In this document: positions 14,875 through 23,952 of the stretch, in pieces
Layout of the letters: each line of letters begins with the position of its first letter
Numbering within the stretch: the stretch's first letter is position 1
From: Clostridia bacterium
GTDB taxonomy: Bacteria > Bacillota > Clostridia > Christensenellales > UBA1242
Reading direction: 5' to 3'
NCBI GenBank assembly: GCA_017964105.1
Contig: JAGCSP010000078.1
Location: 1 to 28,848 of the forward strand
Length of the DNA: 28,848 bases
Translations under genes and position numbers: made by a program
The notes under the pieces: model-generated
The model's database searches: none
The model's input: only the letters and a program-made list of their open reading frames with translations
Told to the model about the DNA's origin: nothing

Positions 14875-15417
14875 TTATATTGATTTGTTTTCTTGTATTA
14901 TTTTTTTGCTTATTTTTACTGAATATTTTTCGCCCATGTGCGTTGCGAGCATTATACTAAGCTCAGCACTAGTACCTTCGGTAAATGAACTTTTGTCTAC
15001 AATAAATGCTTGATTGTTTGCCACATAAATATAGTAATATTTATCGCGTTCTTCTATTCGATACAACTCGTCATAAGCAACTACTGATTCGCCCGCTTTT
15101 GTCTCACCCCTATATGTTACCACTGTTATGCCTTTATCATCAAACTCATACACATTTTTTACCATGCCACCCTGGCTAATCATTTTTACTGTCTTTTTGG
15201 TGGTAAGTTTTTGGATATATAGAATTATTGGAAAAAATGCTACGCCAAACACTGTACAAAATATGCCAAATGCATAGTCTTTTAGCACTATTTCCATAAT
15301 ACCACATGCCACAACAACTAAGCACAAAATAAGTGTGAATATTTGAGTTCTAACAAGTAATCTAGATTGAAATTTGCCGATATTTTCTGGCGTTAAATAT
15401 GTTTCATTTTTTATCAT
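14875..15417 (-). CDS. YcxB-like membrane protein
   Basis: A 180-residue protein with two membrane helices (about 22-42 and 46-66), then a soluble domain typical of the YcxB C-terminal family: VYEFDDKGITVVTYRGETKAGESVVAYDELYRIEERDKYYYIYVANNQAFIVDKSSF. The function of the family is unknown. The start at 15417 is chosen because AGGAG lies about seven bases upstream and the ATG overlaps the stop of the gene before it (ATGA). A longer frame to 15504 would overlap that gene heavily. It is the second gene of a two-gene operon. Confidence 0.78.
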   Translation of the reverse strand: MIKNETYLTPENIGKFQSRLLVRTQIFTLILCLVVVACGIMEIVLKDYAFGIFCTVFGVAFFPIILYIQKLTTKKTVKMISQGGMVKNVYEFDDKGITVVTYRGETKAGESVVAYDELYRIEERDKYYYIYVANNQAFIVDKSSFTEGTSAELSIMLATHMGEKYSVKISKKIIQENKSI

Positions 15418-15728
15418 CTTTTTCTCCTGTATATTAGCCTTGACACCACAATAAAGCACACACAACAAACAAGCGTTATCGCAAAGCAAGTTACCATTAG
15501 CCATTGCACATTAAAGTGCATTGCCACCATAGATACCGACATTATTACTGATATTATGATAAAAAACACGCCTGCAAGTATACTACGCCTATGCAAAGTA
15601 ACCTCTTCTTCTGCAGTTAATTCCCTATTATATTTTACAAATTTTCCTTTGGTGATAATCCATGCCAACCCAAATGAAAGAGTTAACGCAATTAATATAC
15701 CAAATATTACATAATCAATCGTTTCCAT
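15414..15728 (-). CDS. Small three-helix membrane protein of unknown function
   Basis: A 104-residue protein that I do not recognise. It has three hydrophobic helices (about 6-26, 49-70, 76-97), with a charged loop KGKFVKYNRELTAEEE and a basic end RRKR. It ends with TGA, the only TGA stop among the 22 stops I read in this window, inside an ATGA overlap with the YcxB-like gene, so the two are coupled. There is no ribosome site before its ATG, and the promoter sits so close that the message is probably leaderless or has a few leader bases. Confidence 0.7.
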   Translation of the reverse strand: METIDYVIFGILIALTLSFGLAWIITKGKFVKYNRELTAEEEVTLHRRSILAGVFFIIISVIMSVSMVAMHFNVQWLMVTCFAITLVCCVCFIVVSRLIYRRKR

Positions 15729-15737
15729 AACATGCTT

Positions 15738-15764
15738 ATTATACCACTATTTATGTAATTTACA
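15738..15764 (-). promoter_or_regulatory. Promoter of the YcxB-like operon, probably leaderless
   Basis: Minus strand TATAAT (15743-15738) with TGG before it (extended -10) and a TTGTAA 16 bases upstream. Nine bases separate the -10 from the ATG at 15728, so the expected start is about three bases before it. Confidence 0.6.
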
Positions 15765-15801
15765 AAAATAATTATGCACATGTTGCACAAAATAACTGTT
15801 G

Positions 15802-15821
15802 TTATATCTAGATAGATATAA
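15802..15821 (+). repeat. Inverted repeat upstream of the large surface-protein promoter
   Basis: TTATATC-N6-GATATAA, a perfect seven-base inverted repeat about 27 bases upstream of the -35 at 15848. An activator or repressor site is possible. Confidence 0.35.
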
Positions 15822-15847
15822 AACTTTTACAAAACTTGCCAAATACT

Positions 15848-15876
15848 TTGACAATTATTTATATAATTGTTATGCT
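15848..15876 (+). promoter_or_regulatory. Promoter of the lamin-tail surface protein gene
   Basis: A perfect TTGACA (15848-15853), 17-base spacer, TATGCT (15871-15876). An AAGGGG ribosome site follows, 11 bases before the ATG. Confidence 0.75.
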
Positions 15877-15908
15877 AACAATGTAAAAAACAAAGGGGAT
15901 ATTTACAT

Positions 15909-18900
15909 ATGACAAAATCATCAAAAAAATTATTAGCAATAATTTTATCTCTTGTTATGGTGCTAGCATGCGCAGTAACACTTGGCCTTGCACTCACACC
16001 AAAAGCAGAGGTAAAAGCTGATGCCACTGATTATCGTGGCAAAGTGGTCATTTGGGACTATTATGCAGCAAATGCAAATAGAACTGCAACACCTTATTTG
16101 TGGGCAACAAAAGCAAATGCCACATCTGATAGTCAAAGCGCAAAATTCGTTGTATTAAAAAACACAACTGATGAAACAATTGATGTTAGCGGTTGGGCTA
16201 TTACTTATTTTTCTGCAACAAGCACAACTAGCACAAACTCTTTAGTATTCGCTAATGGAACAATAATTCCTGGTAACGGCTACTTGTTTATATACTCAGC
16301 TGCTGACCCTGCAAAAAAATCAGGCAATCAAACAAATATGGAATTAACAACATTGCCAGATTTTATTAAAAATGACTTTAAAACACCTGCAACTTATTCT
16401 AATTTTTCTGTAATTGGAAAAGGATTGAATACTGGGGCAAATGGTGCAATATTACTAGCTACAAGTCAAATTTTATCAGTTAATTCCGCAATTACTTCCC
16501 TTACTGGCGATATGGTTGACTTAATTGGTACTGGTAGCAGTATTCACCACCTTGGTACATCTACATTCACAGTAACCGCAGGCTCACACTTGATTAGAAC
16601 TAGTGAAAGCGAGTATGGTTTTGAATCAGAAGCAAACTATTGGAATAGTCAAACAGACAACTCACTAGGATACTTAATTGGTAATGAAGATGTGTACGAA
16701 GCAATTTCTGATGCGAAAGCAGAAACTGACCCTACACAAGATGTAACAATCAAAGCAGTAGTTACTCATTATAATGCTTCCGCACGCACATATACTATGC
16801 AAGATAGCACAGGTGCAATGCTTGTAACTGTACCAGAAGGAACAACAGTTCAAACTGTTGGCAAAATGGTACTTGCTACTGGTAAGGTAAATAGTGGTGC
16901 AATGACTGTGGAAAGCACAGATAACTTTGTACCTAAAAACAATGGCACAGTAAACTATGCATCCCCTACTCTTGCTGAAATTCTTGCAACAGATAGCATG
17001 TATGACAACTATTGTGTGGAATTGAAAAATATGTCATATGACAGCACCAACCATACAATTGGTGATGGCACCAATACCCTTAAAGTAGATGAAAATAGTT
17101 TAACTGTTAGCGGCGCTACAATTTCTGTTAAAGGTATTGTAAGAATCGTTGAATCAGTAAAAACATTAGTATTGCAAAGTGCACATGAATACAGAACATT
17201 TGCTTATGGCGAAATTGATGATATTCGTGCCCTAGACCAAGAAGAATATGAAGGAATCAATTTTAGAGCACAAGGATTTATCACATATGCTTATGGCACA
17301 GATGCATACTTAGAAGATACCGCTAGTGGTATTCAATTACATGGCACAGCACTTGGAGATGCATTTAGTGCTGGCGATTATGTAATAATTGATGGTGTAA
17401 TTGGTACATACAATAACAATATTCAAATTGATAATGTAACATTAGTATCAAAGGTAGATGAACCTACCCAAACTCCTCCATCAATTCATCCTCTTGCAAA
17501 TGCTACCGAAATTGAAACTTATATGCATCGTTCTGTAAGCATTGACAAAGTTTTGATTATGTCAGTAGAATATGCAAGCAGCAATATGTATCAAGTACGT
17601 TTTGGTGCAAGCAATCAATATGTAACATATCTTAACATAGATAATTCAAATGCATTGAACTTAGAACAAGGTGATGAACTTCAAGTTGTTCGTGGTCTTG
17701 TATTTAACAAAAAATTCACATTTGATAAAACACAAGGTGCACAAGATGTAATCACATTAAAATGTGCAAACACCACTAGTTATGTGGTGGTAAAATCAAA
17801 CAGTGTTCAAGAAATTATTGAAAATGGCACAGATGGACAAGATGTACTCACAAAAGGTGTAGTAACATATGTGGACAATGCAAATAGCTTATTTGTTCTT
17901 CAATACAATGGCTATGGCATTGTGGTAAAAGTAAATGGTGGCACAAATAGAGAAATCACTGAAATTAGTGCTGGCCAAAGTTACAAAGTAGCTGGTACAC
18001 TTACAAAAAATGCAACTGAAACATATATCACTGCAACTACACTTACAACACGTAGCGGCAGCGCAGAAGCAGCAGTAGATGCAACACTAGCAGATTTTGC
18101 AACACACAATTTGCAATATGTAAATGTGGGCACAGTAAAAGTAAGTGCGGTAACTGATACACATACTTACACAGTGACTGATGGCACAAATACTGCCACA
18201 CTCATCACAGCTTACGAAAAGGGTTTGCATTTATATGATTATATTACCGTAAAAGCAGTAGTATATAATGGCAACCTTGTAACAAGTGACGAAGCAGATG
18301 TAGTAAATTTGATGATTGATATAAACACAGCATACAGCTCAACTGCAAAAGATAAAGATATATATTATGTTCGTGGTATTGTTACATATATTGAAGTAGA
18401 TGAACACAATTCTCAAGAAGGTATTGAAAACTTAATTATCGAGCAAATCCTTGGAGATGGTTCACGCATTGCACTTCGTGCATACTTTGGTAACTCCACC
18501 ACTCTACCTGCAGCAGGTTCAGTATCACTTGGCGATACAGTAACCTTAAAAGGTGAACGCAAAACATTTAATGGTTTAGTCGAACTTGATAAAACAGAAG
18601 TACTTGGAGACATTGTTGCAGGCGAAGAACTTGATCCTGTGGCTATGACTATTGCAAAAGTAAATTTACAAACAGCTGTAAAATTATATCAAAGTTTATA
18701 TGTAAAATTTTCACAAGTAGAAATTAAAGAAATCATTGTAGATGCAAATGAAGATATAATGGTAGTACTCACTCAAGAAGGTAAACTACTTAACTTCTAT
18801 TTTGGTATGCTACAAGATGGCGAAACAGTTTCTCATGCAATTGAAAGAGTTACTGAATATTTCCAAGGATATGATTTGTTTGTAGGCGACAAAGCAGACA

Positions 18901-19607
18901 TTGTAGGCCACTTAAATTACTACAAAAGAAAAGTTGATAGTGTAGAAGTTGGCGGATTCCGTCTTGAACTTCACTTAGATGGCGAACATCAAGTAGAAGA
19001 CCTAGACCCAACAGATTACATCTCCAACCAAGTAAAAACAGATTACACATTGACATACATCAATGGCCAAAATGTTGTTGTACGTCAAGAAACATTAAAA
19101 CGTAATGCAAACTTTAGAACATTGGATGTAATTAATGTACCTGGCAAAGTGTTCATCGGTTGGGATGATAGCGGTGTAAAATATAATGCAAACACTAATT
19201 ATGCTATGCCTACACACGATTTAACACTAAGAGCAACATACACAGACAAAACATACACAGTAACATTTGTTACTGGCACAGAAGAAGTAATCAATGATAT
19301 TACAGGCCTTGAATACAACATGCGTATTGCCCTACCAAATCCAGCAATTACAAAAACAAATTGCACATTTGGTGGATGGTATATGGATGAAAATTATTCA
19401 AAGGCATTCACAGCAAATACAACTATTACCGAAGACACCACCCTATATGCTCGTTGGAGAGAAAAATCAACACCTGCAGATGGTGGCAAGTCACAAGGTG
19501 GAGCAGATACAACATTAGTAGTTATTATATCTGTTGCAAGCACATTAGTTGTAGTTGGTGGCGGCATACTAGTTGTTTACTTTATCAAAAACAAAAAGAA
19601 AAAATAA
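15909..19607 (+). CDS. Large secreted, tail-anchored protein: lamin-tail domain, OB-like repeats, InlB_B repeats
   Basis: A 1232-residue surface protein. A signal peptide covers about 1-38 (hydrophobic core, then KAEVKADA). Residues about 75-230 resemble a lamin-tail domain (KFVVLKNTTDETIDVSGWAI... IIPGNGYLFIY). From about 265 to 1035 there are about eight diverged units of 75-110 residues, each beginning with a helix-like lead and a GVVTYV/GIVTYI-type strand, then a TYTMQDSTG- or LEDTASG-like turn and GD..VxxG strands. This is the look of OB-fold repeats in secreted nucleases such as ExeM and YhcR. Two InlB_B repeats (about 1046-1188; FIGWDD, FGGWYMDE, LYARW) and a C-terminal membrane helix with KNKKKK tail finish it. 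No sortase motif and no nuclease catalytic domain are visible, so it may be an adhesin or nucleic-acid-binding scaffold (inference). Confidence 0.82.
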   Translation: MTKSSKKLLAIILSLVMVLACAVTLGLALTPKAEVKADATDYRGKVVIWDYYAANANRTATPYLWATKANATSDSQSAKFVVLKNTTDETIDVSGWAITYFSATSTTSTNSLVFANGTIIPGNGYLFIYSAADPAKKSGNQTNMELTTLPDFIKNDFKTPATYSNFSVIGKGLNTGANGAILLATSQILSVNSAITSLTGDMVDLIGTGSSIHHLGTSTFTVTAGSHLIRTSESEYGFESEANYWNSQTDNSLGYLIGNEDVYEAISDAKAETDPTQDVTIKAVVTHYNASARTYTMQDSTGAMLVTVPEGTTVQTVGKMVLATGKVNSGAMTVESTDNFVPKNNGTVNYASPTLAEILATDSMYDNYCVELKNMSYDSTNHTIGDGTNTLKVDENSLTVSGATISVKGIVRIVESVKTLVLQSAHEYRTFAYGEIDDIRALDQEEYEGINFRAQGFITYAYGTDAYLEDTASGIQLHGTALGDAFSAGDYVIIDGVIGTYNNNIQIDNVTLVSKVDEPTQTPPSIHPLANATEIETYMHRSVSIDKVLIMSVEYASSNMYQVRFGASNQYVTYLNIDNSNALNLEQGDELQVVRGLVFNKKFTFDKTQGAQDVITLKCANTTSYVVVKSNSVQEIIENGTDGQDVLTKGVVTYVDNANSLFVLQYNGYGIVVKVNGGTNREITEISAGQSYKVAGTLTKNATETYITATTLTTRSGSAEAAVDATLADFATHNLQYVNVGTVKVSAVTDTHTYTVTDGTNTATLITAYEKGLHLYDYITVKAVVYNGNLVTSDEADVVNLMIDINTAYSSTAKDKDIYYVRGIVTYIEVDEHNSQEGIENLIIEQILGDGSRIALRAYFGNSTTLPAAGSVSLGDTVTLKGERKTFNGLVELDKTEVLGDIVAGEELDPVAMTIAKVNLQTAVKLYQSLYVKFSQVEIKEIIVDANEDIMVVLTQEGKLLNFYFGMLQDGETVSHAIERVTEYFQGYDLFVGDKADIVGHLNYYKRKVDSVEVGGFRLELHLDGEHQVEDLDPTDYISNQVKTDYTLTYINGQNVVVRQETLKRNANFRTLDVINVPGKVFIGWDDSGVKYNANTNYAMPTHDLTLRATYTDKTYTVTFVTGTEEVINDITGLEYNMRIALPNPAITKTNCTFGGWYMDENYSKAFTANTTITEDTTLYARWREKSTPADGGKSQGGADTTLVVIISVASTLVVVGGGILVVYFIKNKKKK

Positions 19608-19624
19608 TAACAACTAATTATTTT

Positions 19625-19660
19625 AACTACACTTTGTAACATTCAAAGTGTAGTTTTTTT
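19625..19660 (+). terminator. Terminator of the surface-protein gene
   Basis: A twelve-pair stem (19625-19636 with 19644-19655), seven-base loop TAACATT, then a run of Ts. Confidence 0.9.
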
Positions 19661-19693
19661 ATGTAATATCAATTGCATTTAGCACAAAAATAT

Positions 19694-19722
19694 TTGAATA
19701 TATTTAGTTATTATTATATAAT
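19694..19722 (+). promoter_or_regulatory. leuS promoter
   Basis: TTGAAT (19694-19699), 17-base spacer, perfect TATAAT (19717-19722). Directly after it, TACTAA-GTAA-TTAGTA (19722-19737) is an inverted repeat over the expected transcription start. The leader is about 27 bases, far too short for a T-box. Confidence 0.65.
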
Positions 19723-19755
19723 ACTAAGTAATTAGTAACTAATATAGGTGAACTT

Positions 19756-22158
19756 ATGGATTTTAAAAAGATTGAAAAAAAGTGGCAAGACACTTGGGAC
19801 AAAGAACATAGATATCACGCAATAGATGGCAGTTCTAAGCCAAAATATTATGTGCTTGTGGAATTTCCTTTCCCATCTGGCTCTGGCCTACATGTGGGCC
19901 ACACCACCAATCAAATTGCTATGGACATTGTGGCACGCAAAAAACGTGCAGAAGGTTACAATGTGTTATTTCCTATTGGTTGGGATAGTTTTGGTCTTCC
20001 TACCGAAAATTATGCCATAAAGGAACACACCACCCCACAAGCAGTATCAAAGAAAAATATTGCCCACTTTATTGAGCAAATTAAATCTCTTGGTATTTCA
20101 TTTGATTGGGATAGAGAAATTGCAACAAGTAATGAAGATTATTATCGCTGGACACAATGGATATTCTTGCAATTCTACAAAGCAGGTCTTGCATACAAAG
20201 CAACAGCAAACATCAACTGGTGCCCAAATTGTAAAATTGGCCTAAGCAACGAAGAATCTAGTGGTGGTGTATGTGAGCGATGTGGCACACCTACTGTGCA
20301 AAAACCAAAAAGTCAATGGATGCTAAAAATGAGTGCATACAGCGAAAAATTGCTTGAAGGCCTAGACGAAACATTGTATTGGGATAGCATTAAGGCAATG
20401 CAACGCAAGTGGATAGGCAAATCAGAAGGCACAAATATGACATGCAAATTGTCTACTGGCGACTCATTTGATATTTACACCACATGCATTGAAACAGTAA
20501 TGGGTATCACATATTTTGTGTTTGCACCAGAAATGCCACTTGTGGAAAAATTAAAAGATAAAATCACAAACTACGACGAAGTAGAAAAATATGTGTACGA
20601 ATCATCACGCAAAAGTGAATTTGAACGTACAGAACTTGTAAAAGAAAAAACAGGATGCGAATTAAAAGGCATTTATGCCATACACCCTATCACAGGTGCA
20701 CATGTTCCCGTATTTATCAGCGATTATGTTATTGCAACATATGGCTCTGGTGCCGTGATGGCAGTGCCTGCACATGATGCACGCGATTGGGAATTTGCTA
20801 AGAAATTTAATCTTCCTATGATAGAAGTAATTTCTGGTGGCGATATTGAAAAAGCAGCATTTGAAAAAGCAGATTACTTGGGTAAAGGTTGCAAACTAGT
20901 AAATTCTGGCGAGTTCACAGGCCTTACTGTGGAACAAGCAAAAGACAAGCTTACAGAATATTTAGTAAAACATCACATTGGTGAGCACACCACAAATTAC
21001 AAAATGCGCGATTGGGTATTCTCTCGTCAACGTTATTGGGGAGAGCCAGTGCCACTTGTGTATTGCGAAAAATGTGGTTGGGTACCAGTACCAGACAATG
21101 AGTTACCTGTAACATTACCTATTGTAGATCACTACACGCCTACTGATGATGGCGAAAGTCCATTGTCACGTATTGATAGTTGGGTAAACATTACATGCCC
21201 ACATTGTGGAGGACACGCAAAACGCGAAACAGACGTTATGCCAAACTGGGCTGGTAGTTCTTGGTATTGGCTACGCTACATCGACCCACACAACGATAAA
21301 TGCTTTGCAGATATGGACAAATTAAAATATTGGGGCATGGTTGACTTATATAATGGTGGTGGCGAACATGTTACACGCCACTTGCTATATGCAAGATTCT
21401 GGCATAAATTCTTGTATGACCAAGGATTAGTACCAACAAGCGAACCATTCTTGCGCCGTGTACAACAAGGATTGATTCTTGGCTCAGACGGCACTAAAAT
21501 GAGTAAATCTCGTGGAAATGTTGTGGACCCAATGCTTTATGTAAAAGAATATGGTGCAGATGTGTGCCGCCTTGCTCAAATGTTTATGGGCGACTACACT
21601 GCAACAAAACCATGGAGTGAAGATACACTAAAACCTTGCCAAAAACTATTAACTCGCATAGAAGCATTAAAAGAAAAACTAGGCGAAAATAGTGATAAAG
21701 ACAAATTATATATGATGGCAACAACCATAAAAAGTGTTACACAAGATATAGATACACTTAAATTCAATACTGGCATTAGTGCAATCATGATATATGTAAA
21801 TTACTTAGAAACATTAGCACATGTATCACAAGCCGAATATAAAACATTGCTACGACTTCTCTCTCCATATGCACCACACTTTGCAGAAGAAATGTTTGAA
21901 GTGTGTGGCTTTGGTAAGATTGATGAATTTGCTTGGCCAACATATAACGAAAAAGATTTAGTGCAATCTCAAATTGAATATGCAGTGCAAGTAAACAGCA
22001 AAATTGTTGAGCGTGGCATGTTTGATACAAATTGGGATGAAAAAGAATTAGAAAGTGCCGCAGTACAATTACCAAAAGTTGCAAATGCGCTTGGCGGAAA
22101 ACAAATAGTAAAAGTAATTGTAATCAAGGGCAGACTAATTAACATTATTGCAAAATAA
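19756..22158 (+). CDS. leuS: Leucyl-tRNA synthetase
   Basis: Class I synthetase of 800 residues, near the usual bacterial length (B. subtilis about 804). It charges tRNA-Leu with leucine. The HIGH motif appears as HVGH in PSGSGLHVGHTT, the KMSKS loop as TKMSKSRGN, and two zinc-type CxxC knots are present (WCPNCKIG... CERCG and YCEKCGW... CPHCG). The CP1 editing domain is present: Asp341 in YGSGAVMAVPAHDARD is kept, but the normally very conserved TTRPDT motif reads TTCIET (242-247), losing Arg and Asp while keeping the Thr that blocks leucine (Thr252 in E. coli numbering). AGGTG five bases before the ATG sets the start. A single-gene unit with its own promoter and terminator. Confidence 0.97.
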   Translation: MDFKKIEKKWQDTWDKEHRYHAIDGSSKPKYYVLVEFPFPSGSGLHVGHTTNQIAMDIVARKKRAEGYNVLFPIGWDSFGLPTENYAIKEHTTPQAVSKKNIAHFIEQIKSLGISFDWDREIATSNEDYYRWTQWIFLQFYKAGLAYKATANINWCPNCKIGLSNEESSGGVCERCGTPTVQKPKSQWMLKMSAYSEKLLEGLDETLYWDSIKAMQRKWIGKSEGTNMTCKLSTGDSFDIYTTCIETVMGITYFVFAPEMPLVEKLKDKITNYDEVEKYVYESSRKSEFERTELVKEKTGCELKGIYAIHPITGAHVPVFISDYVIATYGSGAVMAVPAHDARDWEFAKKFNLPMIEVISGGDIEKAAFEKADYLGKGCKLVNSGEFTGLTVEQAKDKLTEYLVKHHIGEHTTNYKMRDWVFSRQRYWGEPVPLVYCEKCGWVPVPDNELPVTLPIVDHYTPTDDGESPLSRIDSWVNITCPHCGGHAKRETDVMPNWAGSSWYWLRYIDPHNDKCFADMDKLKYWGMVDLYNGGGEHVTRHLLYARFWHKFLYDQGLVPTSEPFLRRVQQGLILGSDGTKMSKSRGNVVDPMLYVKEYGADVCRLAQMFMGDYTATKPWSEDTLKPCQKLLTRIEALKEKLGENSDKDKLYMMATTIKSVTQDIDTLKFNTGISAIMIYVNYLETLAHVSQAEYKTLLRLLSPYAPHFAEEMFEVCGFGKIDEFAWPTYNEKDLVQSQIEYAVQVNSKIVERGMFDTNWDEKELESAAVQLPKVANALGGKQIVKVIVIKGRLINIIAK

Positions 22159-22161
22159 CAA

Positions 22162-22192
22162 AAAAACACTTCGAATTAATCGAAGTGTTTTT
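22162..22192. terminator. Bidirectional terminator between leuS and the DUF4097-like gene
   Basis: A thirteen-pair stem (22162-22174 with 22180-22192), five-base loop, with A/T runs that serve both strands. Confidence 0.9.
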
Positions 22193-22202
22193 GTTTTTTA
22201 TT

Positions 22203-23804
22203 TTATAGTGAACGTAAGTTAATCTTAGGTGCTACAAAATCAAATGATGAATAATACAAATCTTCTGCTGCATCAAGAACTCTATAAGTATGACCACTTT
22301 CCAAGCTTGAAGGATTTGCCCAAGCAGAACCACTAATTGCGCCTGTTGCTTTAATTATCAATGGTTTGGTATTAATCATATTTACATTTAATGTACCTTT
22401 TGCAAGATTTACTTTTGATACATAATCACTTGTATAAAGTGCTGAGCCTGTTACAACATCTTTTACTGTGATGTTTACAGTGCAGTTGTCTGTGCTTGTT
22501 ACATCAAATGGAACTTTGTTTGTGGTAAGGTCTAATTGTGCTTTACCATTTAATCTTACTCTTGTTACAAGTTCTGCAACATTATCGCCTGCATATGTGC
22601 TGTTTGCAATCACTTTACCTCTATTTGTGCTAAACACTGCTGATTTTGAATAATCTTTTGCAGTGATATCACCATAAGTTGTGTGAATCTCTAAACCTTC
22701 TTCACATTTGTCAACAACCACATTGCCATGGCCACCATGTAAATATGTTGTTACTTTTGAAGTACCTATTGTAATGTTACCATAATCAGTTTTTACACCA
22801 AGTTCACCACTTTCTGCTGTGCCAACTGTTACTTGTGCATTTTCACTAATTACACTCACTTGACCTGTTGCATTAAGTACTTCATTTACTCTAAATGCAC
22901 CATTTACTGATTGATATGATACATTATCAGTTGTTGTAAGATTTTTTGCAGAGAATAATATGTTGTCACCAGCAATTTCTAATTTGCCTTGCACATTTAA
23001 GTTGTCAAATAAGAAATCTGCCTTTTCGCCACTAAGAGCTAAACTTTCATTTACTGTTGTAGGAATACTTGTGAAATCAAATTTTCCTGATTTTGTGCTA
23101 ATATTGAAGTTATCCAATACCATGCTTGTAGGTTTTTCATTGCCTGATGCAACTGTACCTACACCAGATAAACTCAAATCACCTTTAGTTGTAGTTAGAT
23201 TCAAACCACCAACATTAATGGCACCTAAGAAATTGTTATCCACTTGTGAACCTTTAATTGCAATATCACCTCTTTCAGATTTTACAGTGATATTGTATTT
23301 AATGTTCTCAGATTGTGCATGACCTTCACTAGTTAATTGTTTGCGAGGAACTTTAACAACTATTGCACATTTGTCGCTATAATTGATTGCGCCTTGTACA
23401 CCTTCTACAGATACTGAATAGTTGTATGTTTTGCTGCTACTATCATAACTTGTTTTTGCAGCATGAACTGTCAATTTTCTGTTACCCTTGTAGAAGCCAT
23501 AATAATTGCTATATACAGTTGCAACTATTGAACCCGCAGTGTCCGAATCATCTGATTCAATGCGCACGCCAATTCCTTCTGTAACTTCAACATTCAAATT
23601 AACTATCTCGGTATTATACTCTGCATCAAGTTCATGAATGATTGCTCTTTGCACCACTGCATCTTTTACATTGTATACAAAACCATAACCAAATAATTTG
23701 AATGATGGAATCAAAAACATAAATCCCATCAATAATATGCCAATACATAAAACTGCACCAATTGCAATCAATGTATACATAGCTATACCCTTTAATATTT
23801 TCAT
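22203..23804 (-). CDS. DUF4097-like membrane-anchored beta-repeat protein
   Basis: A 533-residue protein. One or two membrane helices at about 8-43 leave a long C-terminal part outside the cell. That part is built of short repeating beta strands rich in Thr, Ser, Asn, Val and Gly (for example LTTTKGDLSLSGVG, ISTKSGKFDFTS, VKTDYGNITIGTS, IHTTYGDITAKDY), the pattern of DUF4097 / right-handed beta-helix 'adhesin-like' domains. The strand-turn motif (T..GD/GN[IL]xI) recurs at least five times. Function is unknown; a surface or sensor role is likely. AGGTAA eight bases before the ATG supports the start. It has its own promoter. Confidence 0.75.
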   Translation of the reverse strand: MKILKGIAMYTLIAIGAVLCIGILLMGFMFLIPSFKLFGYGFVYNVKDAVVQRAIIHELDAEYNTEIVNLNVEVTEGIGVRIESDDSDTAGSIVATVYSNYYGFYKGNRKLTVHAAKTSYDSSSKTYNYSVSVEGVQGAINYSDKCAIVVKVPRKQLTSEGHAQSENIKYNITVKSERGDIAIKGSQVDNNFLGAINVGGLNLTTTKGDLSLSGVGTVASGNEKPTSMVLDNFNISTKSGKFDFTSIPTTVNESLALSGEKADFLFDNLNVQGKLEIAGDNILFSAKNLTTTDNVSYQSVNGAFRVNEVLNATGQVSVISENAQVTVGTAESGELGVKTDYGNITIGTSKVTTYLHGGHGNVVVDKCEEGLEIHTTYGDITAKDYSKSAVFSTNRGKVIANSTYAGDNVAELVTRVRLNGKAQLDLTTNKVPFDVTSTDNCTVNITVKDVVTGSALYTSDYVSKVNLAKGTLNVNMINTKPLIIKATGAISGSAWANPSSLESGHTYRVLDAAEDLYYSSFDFVAPKINLRSL

Positions 23805-23839
23805 GGTTAGTTACCTCACATATTTATAATTACACTTTA

Positions 23840-23868
23840 ATTATATAGTAAGATTTATCAAAAATCAA
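23840..23868 (-). promoter_or_regulatory. Promoter of the DUF4097-like gene
   Basis: Minus strand: TTGATT (23868-23863), 17-base spacer, perfect TATAAT (23845-23840). Confidence 0.7.
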
Positions 23869-23923
23869 TAGAAAAATAATCGAATAATTAAATTATTTAA
23901 TTATTAACAAACACATATTTTAC

Positions 23924-23952
23924 AAAAAAACAAGTGCACCTTGCACTTGTTT
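23924..23952 (-). terminator. alaS terminator
   Basis: An eleven-pair stem (23942-23952 with 23928-23938), three-base loop, seven Ts on the minus strand. It starts directly after the alaS stop codon. Confidence 0.88.

Noticed and set aside
19660..19755. T-box riboswitch before leuS (also looked for before alaS, 25777-25858)
   Set aside because: The leaders after the predicted promoters are only tens of bases long and have no antiterminator sequence or terminator pair.
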